DNA of 64,000 bases from Geothrix sp. 21YS21S-2 (GCF_030846775.1 NZ_CP132910.1:4777001-4841000); one strand, 5' to 3'; counted from the first letter of the stretch, positions 1-10,892 are shown. Numbers and translations: made by a program. The notes: generated by a model not told the origin, from the sequence alone.

Positions 1-2
1 TC

Positions 3-323
3 GCGATGAACAACTATGGCCTGGGCGCGGACGGCCTCCTGACGCTGGCCCCCGATTCGGCCTTCCATCCCACGATCTCCGCGGGGGTGGTCCTCCAGAA
101 ATGGCGGATGGGATCCGAAGGGACGTACGACCAAGCCACCGGCCTGGGCAACAGGGGCACCTACAACGGCTCCACGGGCCTTCTCAAGCTGGCGGTCCGG
201 GCGGAGGCGGGCATCCAATACAAGGAGCGGTTCGCCCTCTACGTGGGGATGCTCACGGGCCGGATCGGGTGGGACCGCCGGGCCCGGTGCCCCTACGTGG
301 GGTTCTCGGTGAACATCCTGTAG
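3..323 (+). CDS. outer-membrane beta-barrel-like protein, C-terminal part
   Basis: The frame is open from the window edge, so this is probably the 3' end of a longer gene; the ATG at position 6 has no visible ribosome site. The last ~105 residues alternate polar and hydrophobic/aromatic positions, as in amphipathic beta-strands (for example AVRAEAGIQYKERFALYVGM), and the protein ends in a hydrophobic strand, PYVGFSVNIL, as outer-membrane barrels usually do. A strong hairpin follows the stop. The family cannot be named from this fragment; an outer-membrane location is inferred from the strand pattern only. Confidence 0.5.
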   Translation, partial: AMNNYGLGADGLLTLAPDSAFHPTISAGVVLQKWRMGSEGTYDQATGLGNRGTYNGSTGLLKLAVRAEAGIQYKERFALYVGMLTGRIGWDRRARCPYVGFSVNIL

Positions 324-324
324 A

Positions 325-358
325 CGCGAAAAGGGGCCCCGCAGGGCCCCGTTTCGCG
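325..358. terminator. bidirectional intrinsic terminator
   Basis: Arms of 15 bp (325-339 and 344-358, one mismatch) around the loop CGCA, with a GGGGCCC core and A/T-rich flanks within the stem. It lies between two convergent genes, the barrel gene on + and the peroxiredoxin on -, so it can end both transcripts. Confidence 0.75.
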
Positions 359-370
359 CGATCCGGCAGG

Positions 371-952
371 CTAGTGGTTGGCCGCGTACTCGCGCAGGCC
401 TTCCTGGGTGGGCTTCATGGCCTTGTCGCCCTTCTTCCAGTTGGCGGGGCAGACCTCGCCGTTCTTGGTGTGGAAGTCCAGCGCGTCCACCACGCGGAGG
501 ACCTCCTCCACGTTGCGGCCCAGGGGCAGGTCGTTGACGGTGATGTGGCGCAGGATGCCCGCCTCGTCCACGAGGAACAGGCCGCGCAGGGCGATGCCGC
601 CGGGGAGCAGGACGTTGTAGTCCGCCGCGATGGACTTGGACAGGTCGGAGACCAGCGGGAAGCTGACGCCCTTGATGCCGCCGTTCTTGATCTCGGTGTT
701 CGCCCAGGCCCAGTGGCTGAAGTGGGAGTCGACGCTCACGCCCAGCACCTGGGTGTCGCGGGCCTCGAACTCCTTGACGGCGTCGGAGAAGGCCAGGATC
801 TCGGTGGGGCAGACGAAGGTGAAGTCCAGGGGGTAGAAGAACAGGACGACCTTCCTGCCCTTGTACTGGCTGAGGGTGACTTCCTTGAACTCGCCGTTCA
901 CGAGGGCGGTGGCCTTGAAGTCGGGTGCGGGTTGAGTTACGAAAGCAGCCAT
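371..952 (-). CDS. typical 2-Cys peroxiredoxin (AhpC/TSA family)
   Basis: Cytoplasmic thiol peroxidase that reduces hydrogen peroxide and organic peroxides. The 193 residues are a normal length. The peroxidatic Cys is C48 in FTFVCPTE and the resolving Cys is C168 in GEVCPANW; the internal motif HITVNDLPLGRN places it in the Prx1/TSA branch rather than with enterobacterial AhpC. The chain stops soon after the resolving Cys, without the C-terminal YF extension, and the GGLG motif is replaced by GGIK. By family knowledge this suggests a robust enzyme not easily over-oxidised. The start is set by AGGAGG just upstream of ATG. No ahpF or thioredoxin reductase gene is adjacent, so the reductant is not evident here. 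Confidence 0.95.
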   Translation of the reverse strand: MAAFVTQPAPDFKATALVNGEFKEVTLSQYKGRKVVLFFYPLDFTFVCPTEILAFSDAVKEFEARDTQVLGVSVDSHFSHWAWANTEIKNGGIKGVSFPLVSDLSKSIAADYNVLLPGGIALRGLFLVDEAGILRHITVNDLPLGRNVEEVLRVVDALDFHTKNGEVCPANWKKGDKAMKPTQEGLREYAANH

Positions 953-1108
953 GTGGCCTCCTGTGGGGGAACGATTTCCAGTGAGTTTCCAGGCTACGAT
1001 GGGGCCCGCAGGCGAGGCAAGGGAATTGTGACCAGTTTGGTAAACTTTCGGTAAATCGCTTTTTCGGATAAGCTTATCTTCAACTTTTGTGCCCTTTTTG
1101 AGGACGTC

Positions 1109-2392
1109 ATGCCCGCAATCCAGTTATCGATATTTTCCGAGATCGGCCGCCTGAAGCAGGTGGTCGTGCACAACCCCGGCCCCGAAGTGGACATGATGGT
1201 TCCGGACATGATGGAGGAGCTGCTCTTCGACGACATCCTCTACGGGGACCTCGCCCGGGCCGAGCACGGGGTGTTCCGGAAGGTGCTGGCCCGGGTGGCC
1301 GACGAGGTGCTGGACATCCAGGACCTCTTCGTGGAGTCGCTCGATTCCGAAGGGGTGAAGCTGGCCTTCATCGAGGACTTCCGGCGCCTGGTGGACATGC
1401 CCGACGAGTCCGCGAACCTGCTGCGGGCCATGGCTCCCGCGGACGTGGCCCGGGCCGTGATCACCGGCATCCCCTGGGACGACACCCTGAGCCACACTCA
1501 CTGGCAGAAGCGCTTCGACTACACCGTGCGCCCCATCCCGAACCTCCTGTTCATGCGGGATCCCGCCGCGGTGGTGGGCCGCGGGTACAACATCAACTTC
1601 ATGGCCACCTGGGCCCGGGAGCGCGAGCCGCTGATCCTCAGCTACGTCTTCCGCCACCACCCGCGGCTGTGCCACCTCCAGGAGGCGGACCGGCTCTTCG
1701 ACCAGCTCACGCCGCTTCTCAAGGGCGAGATCCGCATGCCCCAGAGCCTGGAGGGCGGGGACACCCTGGTGCTCTCCGACAAGGTGCTGGCCGTGGGCTG
1801 CAGCGAGCGAACTTCCGCCGACGCCATCCACATGCTGGCCGAGAACCTGCGCCGGCAGGACCTCTCCTTCGACACCCTGCTCATGGTGCTCATGCCCAAG
1901 GTGCGCAGCGCCATGCACCTCGACACCATCTTCACCCGGGTCAGCGAAGGCGAGTGCCTGATCTACCCGCCCTTCTTCACGGACCACAGCCGCGAGCTGC
2001 TCAACGTCGTGAAGTTCGACCTGCGCCACAAGACCCTGCAGACCTCCGTGGAGGCCAACCTCCTGCGGGCCCTGAAGGGCGTGGGCATCGACCTCGAACC
2101 CATCCGCTGCGGCGGGGACAACTACATCATGCAGCAGCGGGAGCAGTGGACCGACGGCGCCAACGCCTTCTGCCTGGCCCCGGGCGTGATCGTCATGTAC
2201 AGCCGCAACCACGCCACCGCCGGCGAACTCGCCAAGGCCGGCTACCGGATCCTCATGGCCCGGGACCTCATCGCCGACCCGTCCATCGATCTTCTGGACG
2301 GCGGCAAGTGGGCGGTGATGCTCGAGAGCGCCGAGCTGAGCCGGGCCCGTGGGGGGCCGCGGTGCATGACCATGCCGCTGGCGAGGGGCTAG
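1109..2392 (+). CDS. arcA: arginine deiminase
   Basis: Hydrolyses L-arginine to citrulline and ammonia. At 427 residues it is slightly longer than the usual ~410. Family motifs appear in order: FMRDPAAVV (substrate-binding FxRDP), EGGDTLVL, HLDTIFTRV (catalytic His region) and, near the C-terminus, GGPRCMTMPL with nucleophile Cys419. The start ATG follows GAGG. The usual partners arcB (ornithine carbamoyltransferase), arcC (carbamate kinase) and arcD are not next to it, so a complete fermentative ADI pathway cannot be claimed from this window. The stop codon overlaps a small dispersed palindromic repeat. Confidence 0.93.
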   Translation: MPAIQLSIFSEIGRLKQVVVHNPGPEVDMMVPDMMEELLFDDILYGDLARAEHGVFRKVLARVADEVLDIQDLFVESLDSEGVKLAFIEDFRRLVDMPDESANLLRAMAPADVARAVITGIPWDDTLSHTHWQKRFDYTVRPIPNLLFMRDPAAVVGRGYNINFMATWAREREPLILSYVFRHHPRLCHLQEADRLFDQLTPLLKGEIRMPQSLEGGDTLVLSDKVLAVGCSERTSADAIHMLAENLRRQDLSFDTLLMVLMPKVRSAMHLDTIFTRVSEGECLIYPPFFTDHSRELLNVVKFDLRHKTLQTSVEANLLRALKGVGIDLEPIRCGGDNYIMQQREQWTDGANAFCLAPGVIVMYSRNHATAGELAKAGYRILMARDLIADPSIDLLDGGKWAVMLESAELSRARGGPRCMTMPLARG

Positions 2393-2424
2393 GAGCCTGA
2401 ATCCTGTTACGTAGACAGGCTCCC
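2391..2424. repeat. half copy of a dispersed palindromic repeat
   Basis: Starts inside the arcA stop codon. GGAGCCTG (2392-2399) pairs with CAGGCTCC (2416-2423). The right part, CTGTTACGTAGACAGGCTCC (2404-2423), matches the right arm of the 60-bp palindrome at 35282-35341 with one substitution (TAGAC for TGGAC). It probably acts as a terminator for arcA and looks like a member of a small REP-like family. Confidence 0.7.
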
Positions 2425-2503
2425 GGCCCAAGGTGTGACCTCCGACACCATGGATTCGGATCCCAGGGACTCATAATCATCCTGCCAAGGATCCGGAGCC
2501 CCC

Positions 2504-3736
2504 ATGACCGTCAAGCCGCAGACCCGCATCTTCTCCCACGGATACGACCCCCAGCGCTCCGAGGGCGCCGCGGTGCCTCCGGTGTTCCGCACCTCCACGT
2601 TCATCTTCAAGACCGCCGCCGAGGGCAAGCGGGCCTTCGAGATCGCCTACGGCCTCGACTGTCCCAAGGCCGGGGAGAGCCCGGCCCTCATCTACACCCG
2701 CGTGAACAACCCCAACAGCGAGATCCTGGAGGACAAGGTCGTGGTGTGGGACGGCGCCGAGGCCGCCGCCCTGTTCTCCTCGGGCATGGGCGCCATCTCC
2801 AGCACCTGCCTGGCCTTCCTGAAGCCCGGCGACACGCTGCTCTTCTCGGATCCGGTGTACGGCGGCACCGAGTACTTCTTCCGCCGGGTGCTCCCCCAGT
2901 TCAACATCCGGACGATCCCGTTCCCCGCCGGGACCCCCCGCGAGGAGCTGGAGCGCTTCGTCAAGACCGATCCCACCGTCAAGGTCATCTACATCGAGTC
3001 CCCCGCCAACCCCACGATGATGCTTTCGGACATCCGGGGCGCCTCGGAGCTGGCCGCCGCCTATTCCCGCGAGGACCACAAGATCCTGGTCGTGGTGGAC
3101 AACACCTTCATGGGACCCATCTTCAGCAAGCCGCTCGAACTGGGCGCCGACGTGATCCTCTACTCCGCCACGAAGTTCCTGGGCGGGCACTCCGACCTGG
3201 TGGCGGGCGTGGCCATGGGCAGCGCCGCCCTGGTGGGCCAGATCAAGGTCATGCGCACCATCCTGGGCTCCAACTCCGACCCGGACACGGCCTGGCTCAT
3301 CCAGCGCTCCCTGGGCACGCTCCAGCTGCGCATGGAGCAGCAGCAGGCCAGCGCCCTGCGCATCGTGGACTTCCTGCGCACCCACCCCAAGGTCCAGTGC
3401 GTGGCCTACCCCGGCAGCCCGGCCATGGGCGAGGCCCAGACGGCCCTCTGGAAGGACCAGTGCACCGGCACCGGGAGCATCATCGCCTTCTGCGTCAAGG
3501 GCGGCGAAACCGAGGCCTTCAGGGTGCTGGACGCCGTGCGGCATATGAAGCTGGCCGTGAGCCTCGGGGGCATCGAGAGCCTCATCGAGCACCCCTCCTC
3601 CATGACCCACTCCGACATGACCCCGGAGGAGAAGGCCCAGGCCGGCATCACCGACAACATGGTGCGCATGTCCGTGGGCCTGGAGGACGCCCAGGACCTC
3701 ATCGCCGACCTCGCCCAGGCCCTGGGGACCATCTGA
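2504..3736 (+). CDS. Cys/Met-metabolism PLP-dependent enzyme (cystathionine gamma-synthase/lyase type)
   Basis: Fold-type I PLP enzyme of transsulfuration or sulfur amino acid breakdown, 410 residues. The PLP-binding lysine is K224 in YSATKFLGGHSD, preceded by VVVDNTF (cofactor Asp). The family C-terminal SLGGIESLIEHP motif, which shapes substrate specificity, is intact. The position that is Cys in true methionine gamma-lyases (GCT) reads VYGGTEYF, so a gamma-synthase or gamma-lyase role is more likely than methioninase; O-acetylhomoserine sulfhydrylase remains possible. It is transcribed alone, about 110 bp after arcA. The start ATG follows GGAGCC at a workable distance. Confidence 0.85.
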   Translation: MTVKPQTRIFSHGYDPQRSEGAAVPPVFRTSTFIFKTAAEGKRAFEIAYGLDCPKAGESPALIYTRVNNPNSEILEDKVVVWDGAEAAALFSSGMGAISSTCLAFLKPGDTLLFSDPVYGGTEYFFRRVLPQFNIRTIPFPAGTPREELERFVKTDPTVKVIYIESPANPTMMLSDIRGASELAAAYSREDHKILVVVDNTFMGPIFSKPLELGADVILYSATKFLGGHSDLVAGVAMGSAALVGQIKVMRTILGSNSDPDTAWLIQRSLGTLQLRMEQQQASALRIVDFLRTHPKVQCVAYPGSPAMGEAQTALWKDQCTGTGSIIAFCVKGGETEAFRVLDAVRHMKLAVSLGGIESLIEHPSSMTHSDMTPEEKAQAGITDNMVRMSVGLEDAQDLIADLAQALGTI

Positions 3737-3748
3737 CCCTCTAGGAGC

Positions 3749-4171
3749 CTAGGGGTTCTGCACGATCTTGACCGTCGGCTGCCCCGGCTCTTCCAGGAGG
3801 TAGGCCGCGACGAATCTGGCAGGGGTGTCCCCGACGTTGTCGAAGCGTGCCACATGAACGCCCGCAGGTTCATAAAAGGCGTCCCCGGCCTTGAGGAACG
3901 TCGTCGGCTCACCCTCGATCTGGTAGGCGATGCGACCTTCGATCACAACCCCGATGACGGGGCATGGGTGCAGGTGAAGGGGCGCCTTCTGCCCGGTCGC
4001 CATCGTCACGTCCTGGACGCTGACGCTCCCGACGGCTTTCGGGGGTGCGAGGGCCGCCTCGAGCAGATTCCTCCTCTGGACGGCTCCCGGGCTTGCCATG
4101 GGACCCCCTTGCGCATTGAGATGCGGGATCGCCAGCAGGGTTACAAGCATGGGGATCTGGAACTTCAGCAT
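3749..4171 (-). CDS. secreted cupin-domain protein
   Basis: 140 residues with an N-terminal signal peptide (hydrophobic MLVTLLAIP, likely cleavage after LNAQ). The rest is one cupin_2 domain: metal-site motif 1 around PLHLHPCPVIGVVIEG with two His, and motif 2 around AGDAFYEPAGVHVARF. Periplasmic cupins of this kind bind a metal and often small carbonyl or phenolic substrates, but the substrate cannot be deduced here. A strong ribosome site, GGGAGG, precedes the ATG. It converges with the PLP-enzyme gene, 12 bp apart. Confidence 0.8.
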   Translation of the reverse strand: MLKFQIPMLVTLLAIPHLNAQGGPMASPGAVQRRNLLEAALAPPKAVGSVSVQDVTMATGQKAPLHLHPCPVIGVVIEGRIAYQIEGEPTTFLKAGDAFYEPAGVHVARFDNVGDTPARFVAAYLLEEPGQPTVKIVQNP

Positions 4172-4656
4172 GGTCGACCTCCCTGGCTATTTCGTCTGGA
4201 TCGCGCCCATTCCCTTCACGCTTCCGGCAAGGCGACCGCTTTCGCCACCACCCCGGAGACGCCATCCGATTATGGGGCAATGCCCCTGGGCGGAATGGGT
4301 AGGATCCGGCGGAAAGATGATCCGAATGCCCTGGTTCACACCTTCTGGCAGCTCGGCGTTCAATTGGGCGAACAGGCAAGGATCCGTGGCTGATGAAAAC
4401 GCGATAAGCGTCCGGGTGGCCGGGGGTTCCCAGGAATCTCGCGTGGTTGCGCTGCGCGCCCGGGCCTCCACCGAAAAAAAAGCACCCTGAAGAGGGTGCT
4501 TTGGGGTCTCGCCAGCGGGCGGTTTCCGGAACGCCGTCACTGGGGAAGGGGCTCGTTCTTAGACGGCCTCAGGTGTAAGGGAAGAGCGACTTTTTTCTAC
4601 CCTGCACCCAATCTAGGCCCCCGGGGACCGGAAACAAGGCGGTGTTTTCTGCCTTC
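4172..4656. other. intergenic region, no gene recognised
   Basis: About 480 bp between the cupin start and the kinase stop. Open frames exist on both strands but have no ribosome site, family motif or convincing codon pattern. The only clear signal is the minus-strand terminator at 4474-4500. The cupin promoter presumably lies within 4180-4300. Confidence 0.5.
4474..4500 (-). terminator. rho-independent terminator of the kinase transcript
   Basis: Perfect 8-bp stem (AGCACCCT / AGGGTGCT) with a 4-nt loop, followed on the minus strand by seven or eight T. It lies about 155 bp past the kinase stop codon and is the only good terminator in this gap. Confidence 0.85.
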
Positions 4657-6705
4657 TCAGGCTGCTGGGACGGCTCGTTGCTGGGCGTGCGGGCGAAGAA
4701 TGTCCGGGTGCCCTTCCATGGGCAGGCCGGAGGCCTTGACGGCCCTGGGCAGGACCGGCCGGCTCCGGGCCCGGTCACGTTCGGTTGTCAATCCGTTCAG
4801 CATCCGCTGGGCGGCGGTCAGGGCCGGGGGACGGGGATCCTGGGTCCGGGTCCAGTAGAAGGCCAGGGCCCGGTCCAGCGTGGGCTTGGGATCGAGGCCC
4901 GCATCGGCCTGTTGCCGGGCGACCAGGCACTGCACGGAAATCCAGTCCGCCTGGGCGGTCCCGCCGTCCGGATTGATGAGGAGGCTCTGGTCCGCGCGCG
5001 CGACGAGCGCCTGGACCGTCTCCCGGGTGAGCTGGCCCCGGGCCCGGTCCAGCTCGGCCAGCCCCATGGCGGCGACCAGGGCGGCATGGCGGAGTCCGCC
5101 GTCGCTCTGGGCCTGGCGGGCGCCGTCCTCGGCCCACCGGAGGGCCTCGCGGTAGGCGCTGCCGGCGGCGGCGTCATCCCCGCCCGCAAGGTAGGTGCGG
5201 GCCAGACGGGCCAGGCAGTGGGAGCCCAGGGCGCCCGCGTCGCGAAGCCAGGGGTTGGCCTGCTCGGCAGCACGGCAATGGGCCAGGGCGCCCGGAAGGT
5301 CATGGGCCATGAGGGCGAGGAGCGCCTGGGCGAACGCCTCCCGGTCCCGGCTCAGGCCCTTGGCCTTCTGGAACCACGCCTGGGCCTGCGCGCGCAGGTC
5401 CGCCGCGGCGGCCTGCCCCCGCTGGGCGGGCTCCTGCTCCAGGTCGAGCCACTGGCGCGCGCAGACGAGGCCCAGGAGGTAGGCGGTGCCGGGAAGGGCC
5501 GGTCCCCTTGCCAAGGCCTTCTCCAGTTCGGCGTGGGCGGCGGGAAGGTTGTCCAGGCAGTAGTCCGCGGTCCCCCGCACCAGGGCCCAGGCGGGGTCGT
5601 CGGCGGGCGCCGTGGCGGCGTCCCTGACGGCCCGGATGCGCGCGAGGGCGCTCCGGGTGTCGTGGAGCGGCTGCTCCTGCTCGTAGCGGAGGCCGGCCAT
5701 GAGATTGCTCGCTTCCTGGGCCGCGCGGTTAAACCGCTCCGCCGAGCGTTCCTGGGCGGCGGCCCGGTGCCAGGCAAGGCCTCCCAGCCCCGCCACCAGC
5801 CCCAGGGCCGCGGCGGTGGCGGCCAGGCTCCGCCATTTCCCGGCGGCGCGCCGCGGGGCCCGGCCCAGGAACCCCCACAGGTCGGCGGCCAGGGCCTCCA
5901 TGGTCGGGTACCGCTCCGCCGGGGCCGGGGCGAGGCAGCGCAAGAGGATGGCCTCCAGCGCCTCGGGGATGGACGGCTCCAGGGCCCGGGGGGTGGGGAA
6001 CCGCCGCTCCTTCTTCACCTTCAGCATTTCCTGGGTGACGGTGCTGACGCAGGGGGGCCGGCCCACCAGAAGGAAGTAGAGGGTGCCGCCCAGGGCGTAG
6101 ACGTCCGTCGCGGGCCCGATGTGCCGGCGGTCCCCCCGCACCTGCTCGGGAGCCATGTAGGCGGGCGTCCCGGTGAGGGCGTTGGGCAGGGTGAGCACGG
6201 AGGCGTCGACCTGCAGGGCCAGGCCGAAGTCGCAGAGGATGGGCTTCCAGCCCCCGGCCGGCAGGGGCTCCAGGAGGACGTTGCCGGGCTTGATGTCCCG
6301 GTGGATGAGCCCGTGGCGGTGGGCATCCTCCAGGGTCTCGGCCACCTGGGCGATGAGGGCCACGATCTCCTCAAGCTCCAGGTCGTTGGTGGCGTCCTCC
6401 AGCGTGGGGCCCCGCACCAGCTGCATGGCGATGCGGGGCACGCCCTCGTGGGCCTCGATGTCATAGATCCGGCAGATGTTGGGGTGCTCGAGCTTGGCCT
6501 GGAGCTGGGCTTCGTGCATGAAGCGCACCATGGCCGCGGGCTCGGCGTGGTTGAGGATCTTGAGGGCCACCACGCGCCCCAGGATGGTGTCCCAGGCCTC
6601 GACCACGTCCCCCATGCCGCCGTGGCCCAGGAGGGGACCCAGCACGTAGCGTCCGTCCTTCTTCCCCTTCTCGAACCAGTCGGGCCTTGAACTGGGTTGG
6701 GCCAT
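4657..6705 (-). CDS. membrane-anchored PknB-type serine/threonine kinase with TPR-like C-terminal domain
   Basis: 682 residues. The kinase domain spans about 20-280: glycine loop GHGGMGDV (~27-34), ATP lysine K49 in VALK, catalytic HRDIKPGN (D137), DFG (D159) and APE at ~185, all intact. One membrane helix follows (~293-312). The ~370-residue C-terminal part is Ala-rich and helical with TPR-like repetition, so it should lie outside the membrane as a sensor or protein-interaction module. The 39-residue N-terminal run before the catalytic core is cytoplasmic. The start ATG has GGGAG upstream. No phosphatase or FHA gene is adjacent, so substrates are unknown. Confidence 0.92.
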   Translation of the reverse strand: MAQPSSRPDWFEKGKKDGRYVLGPLLGHGGMGDVVEAWDTILGRVVALKILNHAEPAAMVRFMHEAQLQAKLEHPNICRIYDIEAHEGVPRIAMQLVRGPTLEDATNDLELEEIVALIAQVAETLEDAHRHGLIHRDIKPGNVLLEPLPAGGWKPILCDFGLALQVDASVLTLPNALTGTPAYMAPEQVRGDRRHIGPATDVYALGGTLYFLLVGRPPCVSTVTQEMLKVKKERRFPTPRALEPSIPEALEAILLRCLAPAPAERYPTMEALAADLWGFLGRAPRRAAGKWRSLAATAAALGLVAGLGGLAWHRAAAQERSAERFNRAAQEASNLMAGLRYEQEQPLHDTRSALARIRAVRDAATAPADDPAWALVRGTADYCLDNLPAAHAELEKALARGPALPGTAYLLGLVCARQWLDLEQEPAQRGQAAAADLRAQAQAWFQKAKGLSRDREAFAQALLALMAHDLPGALAHCRAAEQANPWLRDAGALGSHCLARLARTYLAGGDDAAAGSAYREALRWAEDGARQAQSDGGLRHAALVAAMGLAELDRARGQLTRETVQALVARADQSLLINPDGGTAQADWISVQCLVARQQADAGLDPKPTLDRALAFYWTRTQDPRPPALTAAQRMLNGLTTERDRARSRPVLPRAVKASGLPMEGHPDILRPHAQQRAVPAA

Positions 6706-6782
6706 GGCCGACTCCCGGGTCGGCCTTTAGATGACCAAATGGATCATGTATCGGCCGCCGGATCAAAAATAAGGATGGTTCA

Positions 6783-8759
<1,977 letters not shown>

Positions 8760-8890
8760 AGTCGACTCCGGAAGTCGACATTCTGGCACGGATCGTGAGT
8801 TCCAAGCCTTTCCGTTGAGTCCCAGCCGCTTTGGCGCTAAGATCATGGGTTCATCCCACTCTGGGATGGCTCTGCCTGTCTCTGGGACCC

Positions 8891-10246
8891 ATGTTCGAAA
8901 CCCTGTCCGATAAACTCAGCCGCGCGATGAAGTCCCTCCGGGGGCAGAGCCGGCTGTCCGAGAAGAACATCGAGGAGGCCCTCCGGGACGTGCGCATGGC
9001 GCTCCTGGAAGCGGACGTGCACGTGCAGGTGGCCAAGGCCTTCCTGCAGCGGGTCAAGGAGAAGGCCCTGGGCGTCGAGGTCCTGAACGGCCTCAACCCG
9101 GCCCAGCAGTTCATCGACATCGTCTACCAGGAGCTCACCGCCATCATGGGCGGCCAGGCTCCCGAGCGGCCCCTCGACATGGCCCCGAAGCCGCCCACCG
9201 TGGTGATGATGGTGGGCCTCCAGGGCTCCGGCAAGACGACCACCTGCGGCAAGCTCGCCAAGTATCTGAAGAAGAACGGTTACTCCCCCCTGCTGGTGCC
9301 CGCGGACGTGTACCGCCCCGCCGCCATCGAGCAGCTGCACGTGGTGGCCAGGGACGCGGGCGTGCCCAGCTTCCGCACCGAATCCATGGAGCCGGTGGCC
9401 ATCTGCAAGGCGGCCGTGCAGGAAGCCGCCCTCAAGGGCTGGGACGTGGTGATCCTGGATACGGCCGGCCGCCTGCATCTGGACGAGACTCTCATGAACG
9501 AACTGGCGGCCATCAAGGGCGCCTGTTCCCCTACCGAGATCCTCTTCGTGGCCGACGCCATGACCGGGCAGGACGCCGTTCGCTCCGCCGGGGCCTTCCA
9601 CGAGAAGCTGGCCACGACCGGCGTCATCCTCACCAAGGCCGACGGCGACACCCGCGGCGGCGCGGCCTTCAGCATCCGGCACATCACCGGCACCGCCATC
9701 AAGTTCGTGGGCTCGGGCGAGAAGCTGGACGACTTCGAGCGCTTCCACCCCGACCGCATGGCCCAGCGCATCCTCGGCATGGGCGACGTGCTCACCCTCA
9801 TCGAGCACGCCAAGGACACCATCGACGAGAAGGACGCCGAGCGCATGGCGCAGCGCCTCGTCAAGAACCAGTTCACGCTCGACGACATGCGCAGCCAGTT
9901 CCAGCAGATCCAGAAGATGGGCTCCATGCAGAAGATCATCGGCATGCTGCCGGGGCTCGGGAAGATGAAGGAGCAGATCGAGTCCGTGGCCACGGACAAG
10001 CGGATCAAGCACCTGGAGGCCATCCTCAATTCCATGACGCCGCGGGAGCGGCAGAACCACAATCTCCTGGACGCCAAGCGCAAGCGCCGCATCGCCGCGG
10101 GCTGCGGCCGCCCCGTCCATGAAGTCAATCAGCTTCTCAAGCAGTACCTGCAGATGAAGAAGATGATGTCCCAGATGAACAACCCCGGTTTCATGAAGCG
10201 GATGCAGGCCATGCAGGGCATGCAGAAACCGCCCTTCTCACTCTAA
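8891..10246 (+). CDS. ffh: signal recognition particle protein Ffh
   Basis: 451-residue GTPase that binds signal sequences at the ribosome and targets membrane proteins to FtsY/SecYEG. N domain at 1-95; G domain with P-loop GLQGSGKTT (109-117), DTAGRLHLDE, TKADGDTRGG and GSGEKLDDFE; Met-rich C-terminal M domain with LLDAKRKRRIAAGCGRPV (4.5S RNA binding) and KKMMSQM. An in-frame ATG 20 codons upstream is rejected because the conserved N-terminus is MFETLSDKL. It heads the ffh-rpsP-khpA-rimM string. Confidence 0.97.
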   Translation: MFETLSDKLSRAMKSLRGQSRLSEKNIEEALRDVRMALLEADVHVQVAKAFLQRVKEKALGVEVLNGLNPAQQFIDIVYQELTAIMGGQAPERPLDMAPKPPTVVMMVGLQGSGKTTTCGKLAKYLKKNGYSPLLVPADVYRPAAIEQLHVVARDAGVPSFRTESMEPVAICKAAVQEAALKGWDVVILDTAGRLHLDETLMNELAAIKGACSPTEILFVADAMTGQDAVRSAGAFHEKLATTGVILTKADGDTRGGAAFSIRHITGTAIKFVGSGEKLDDFERFHPDRMAQRILGMGDVLTLIEHAKDTIDEKDAERMAQRLVKNQFTLDDMRSQFQQIQKMGSMQKIIGMLPGLGKMKEQIESVATDKRIKHLEAILNSMTPRERQNHNLLDAKRKRRIAAGCGRPVHEVNQLLKQYLQMKKMMSQMNNPGFMKRMQAMQGMQKPPFSL

Positions 10247-10280
10247 CCCGCAATTTTCTTTCAACACCCAAGGAGTCCCG

Positions 10281-10523
10281 ATGCTTTCCATCCGTCTCGC
10301 CCGCAACGGCGCCAAGAAGCGGCCCTTCTACCACATCGTCGTGTCCGAGAACGACCGCATCCCCACCGGCCGCGCCATCGAAGTCCTGGGCTTCGTGAAC
10401 CCCATCGCGCAGAACGGCGAGACCGTGCGCATCGACGCCGAGAAGGCCAAGGCCTGGATCGCCAAGGGCGCCCAGCCCTCCAAGACCGTCCTGGAACTCT
10501 TCAAGAAGAATTCCATCCTGTAA
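10281..10523 (+). CDS. rpsP: 30S ribosomal protein S16
   Basis: 80 residues, full length. Begins MLSIRLARNGAKKRPFYHIV, the classic S16 start, and continues with GRAIEVLGFVNP. It is a structural protein of the 30S body. AAGGAG lies just upstream of the ATG, 34 bp after ffh, and a stable GC hairpin follows before khpA. Confidence 0.97.
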   Translation: MLSIRLARNGAKKRPFYHIVVSENDRIPTGRAIEVLGFVNPIAQNGETVRIDAEKAKAWIAKGAQPSKTVLELFKKNSIL

Positions 10524-10531
10524 GCTCGACA

Positions 10532-10556
10532 CGCCGGCCCGGCATCCGGGCCGGCG
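10532..10556 (+). promoter_or_regulatory. GC hairpin between rpsP and khpA
   Basis: Perfect 11-bp stem, CGCCGGCCCGG / CCGGGCCGGCG, with a CAT loop and no T-run. Within an operon, such a structure more likely stabilises the rpsP mRNA end or attenuates downstream expression than fully terminates transcription. Confidence 0.55.
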
Positions 10557-10604
10557 AATCTGGCCTTGAAGGCCGGTTGGCCACGGCCGCCCGGCGGAGC
10601 TTCC

Positions 10605-10892
10605 ATGAACTTTGAAGCGTTTGTTACCGATGTCCTGACACCCATCCTCGACCACCCCGAAGCGCTGCGGGTGGACGTGAAGGAGGGCGGGCGCAAGCTG
10701 GACGTCCTCATCTACGCCGAGGCCCGGGACCGCGGCCGGATCATCGGCAAGGGCGGGCGCATGATCACCTCCCTGCGCACCCTCGCGAAGGTCGCCGGCG
10801 AGAAGGCCGGCCTTACGGTGAACCTCGAGCTGTTCGACGGCGACGAGCGCCCCGCCAGGCCCGAGGCCGAAGCGCCCCTGGGCGACCAGTAA
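10605..10892 (+). CDS. khpA: KH-domain RNA-binding protein KhpA (YlqC)
   Basis: 95 residues. Contains a single type-II KH domain with the GxxG loop in RIIGKGGRMITSLRTL. KhpA binds RNA, commonly as a partner of KhpB/Jag, and is regularly found between rpsP and rimM. The start at MNFEAF follows CGGAGC; a start 13 codons earlier has no ribosome site. Its stop codon TAA overlaps the ATG of rimM (TAATG), indicating translational coupling. The short C-terminal tail is acidic and Pro/Ala-rich. Confidence 0.92.
   Translation: MNFEAFVTDVLTPILDHPEALRVDVKEGGRKLDVLIYAEARDRGRIIGKGGRMITSLRTLAKVAGEKAGLTVNLELFDGDERPARPEAEAPLGDQ

Noticed and set aside
4187-4540. Open frame on the minus strand in the kinase/cupin gap
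   Set aside because: It runs through the T-run terminator at 4474-4500 and has no ribosome site or recognisable fold.
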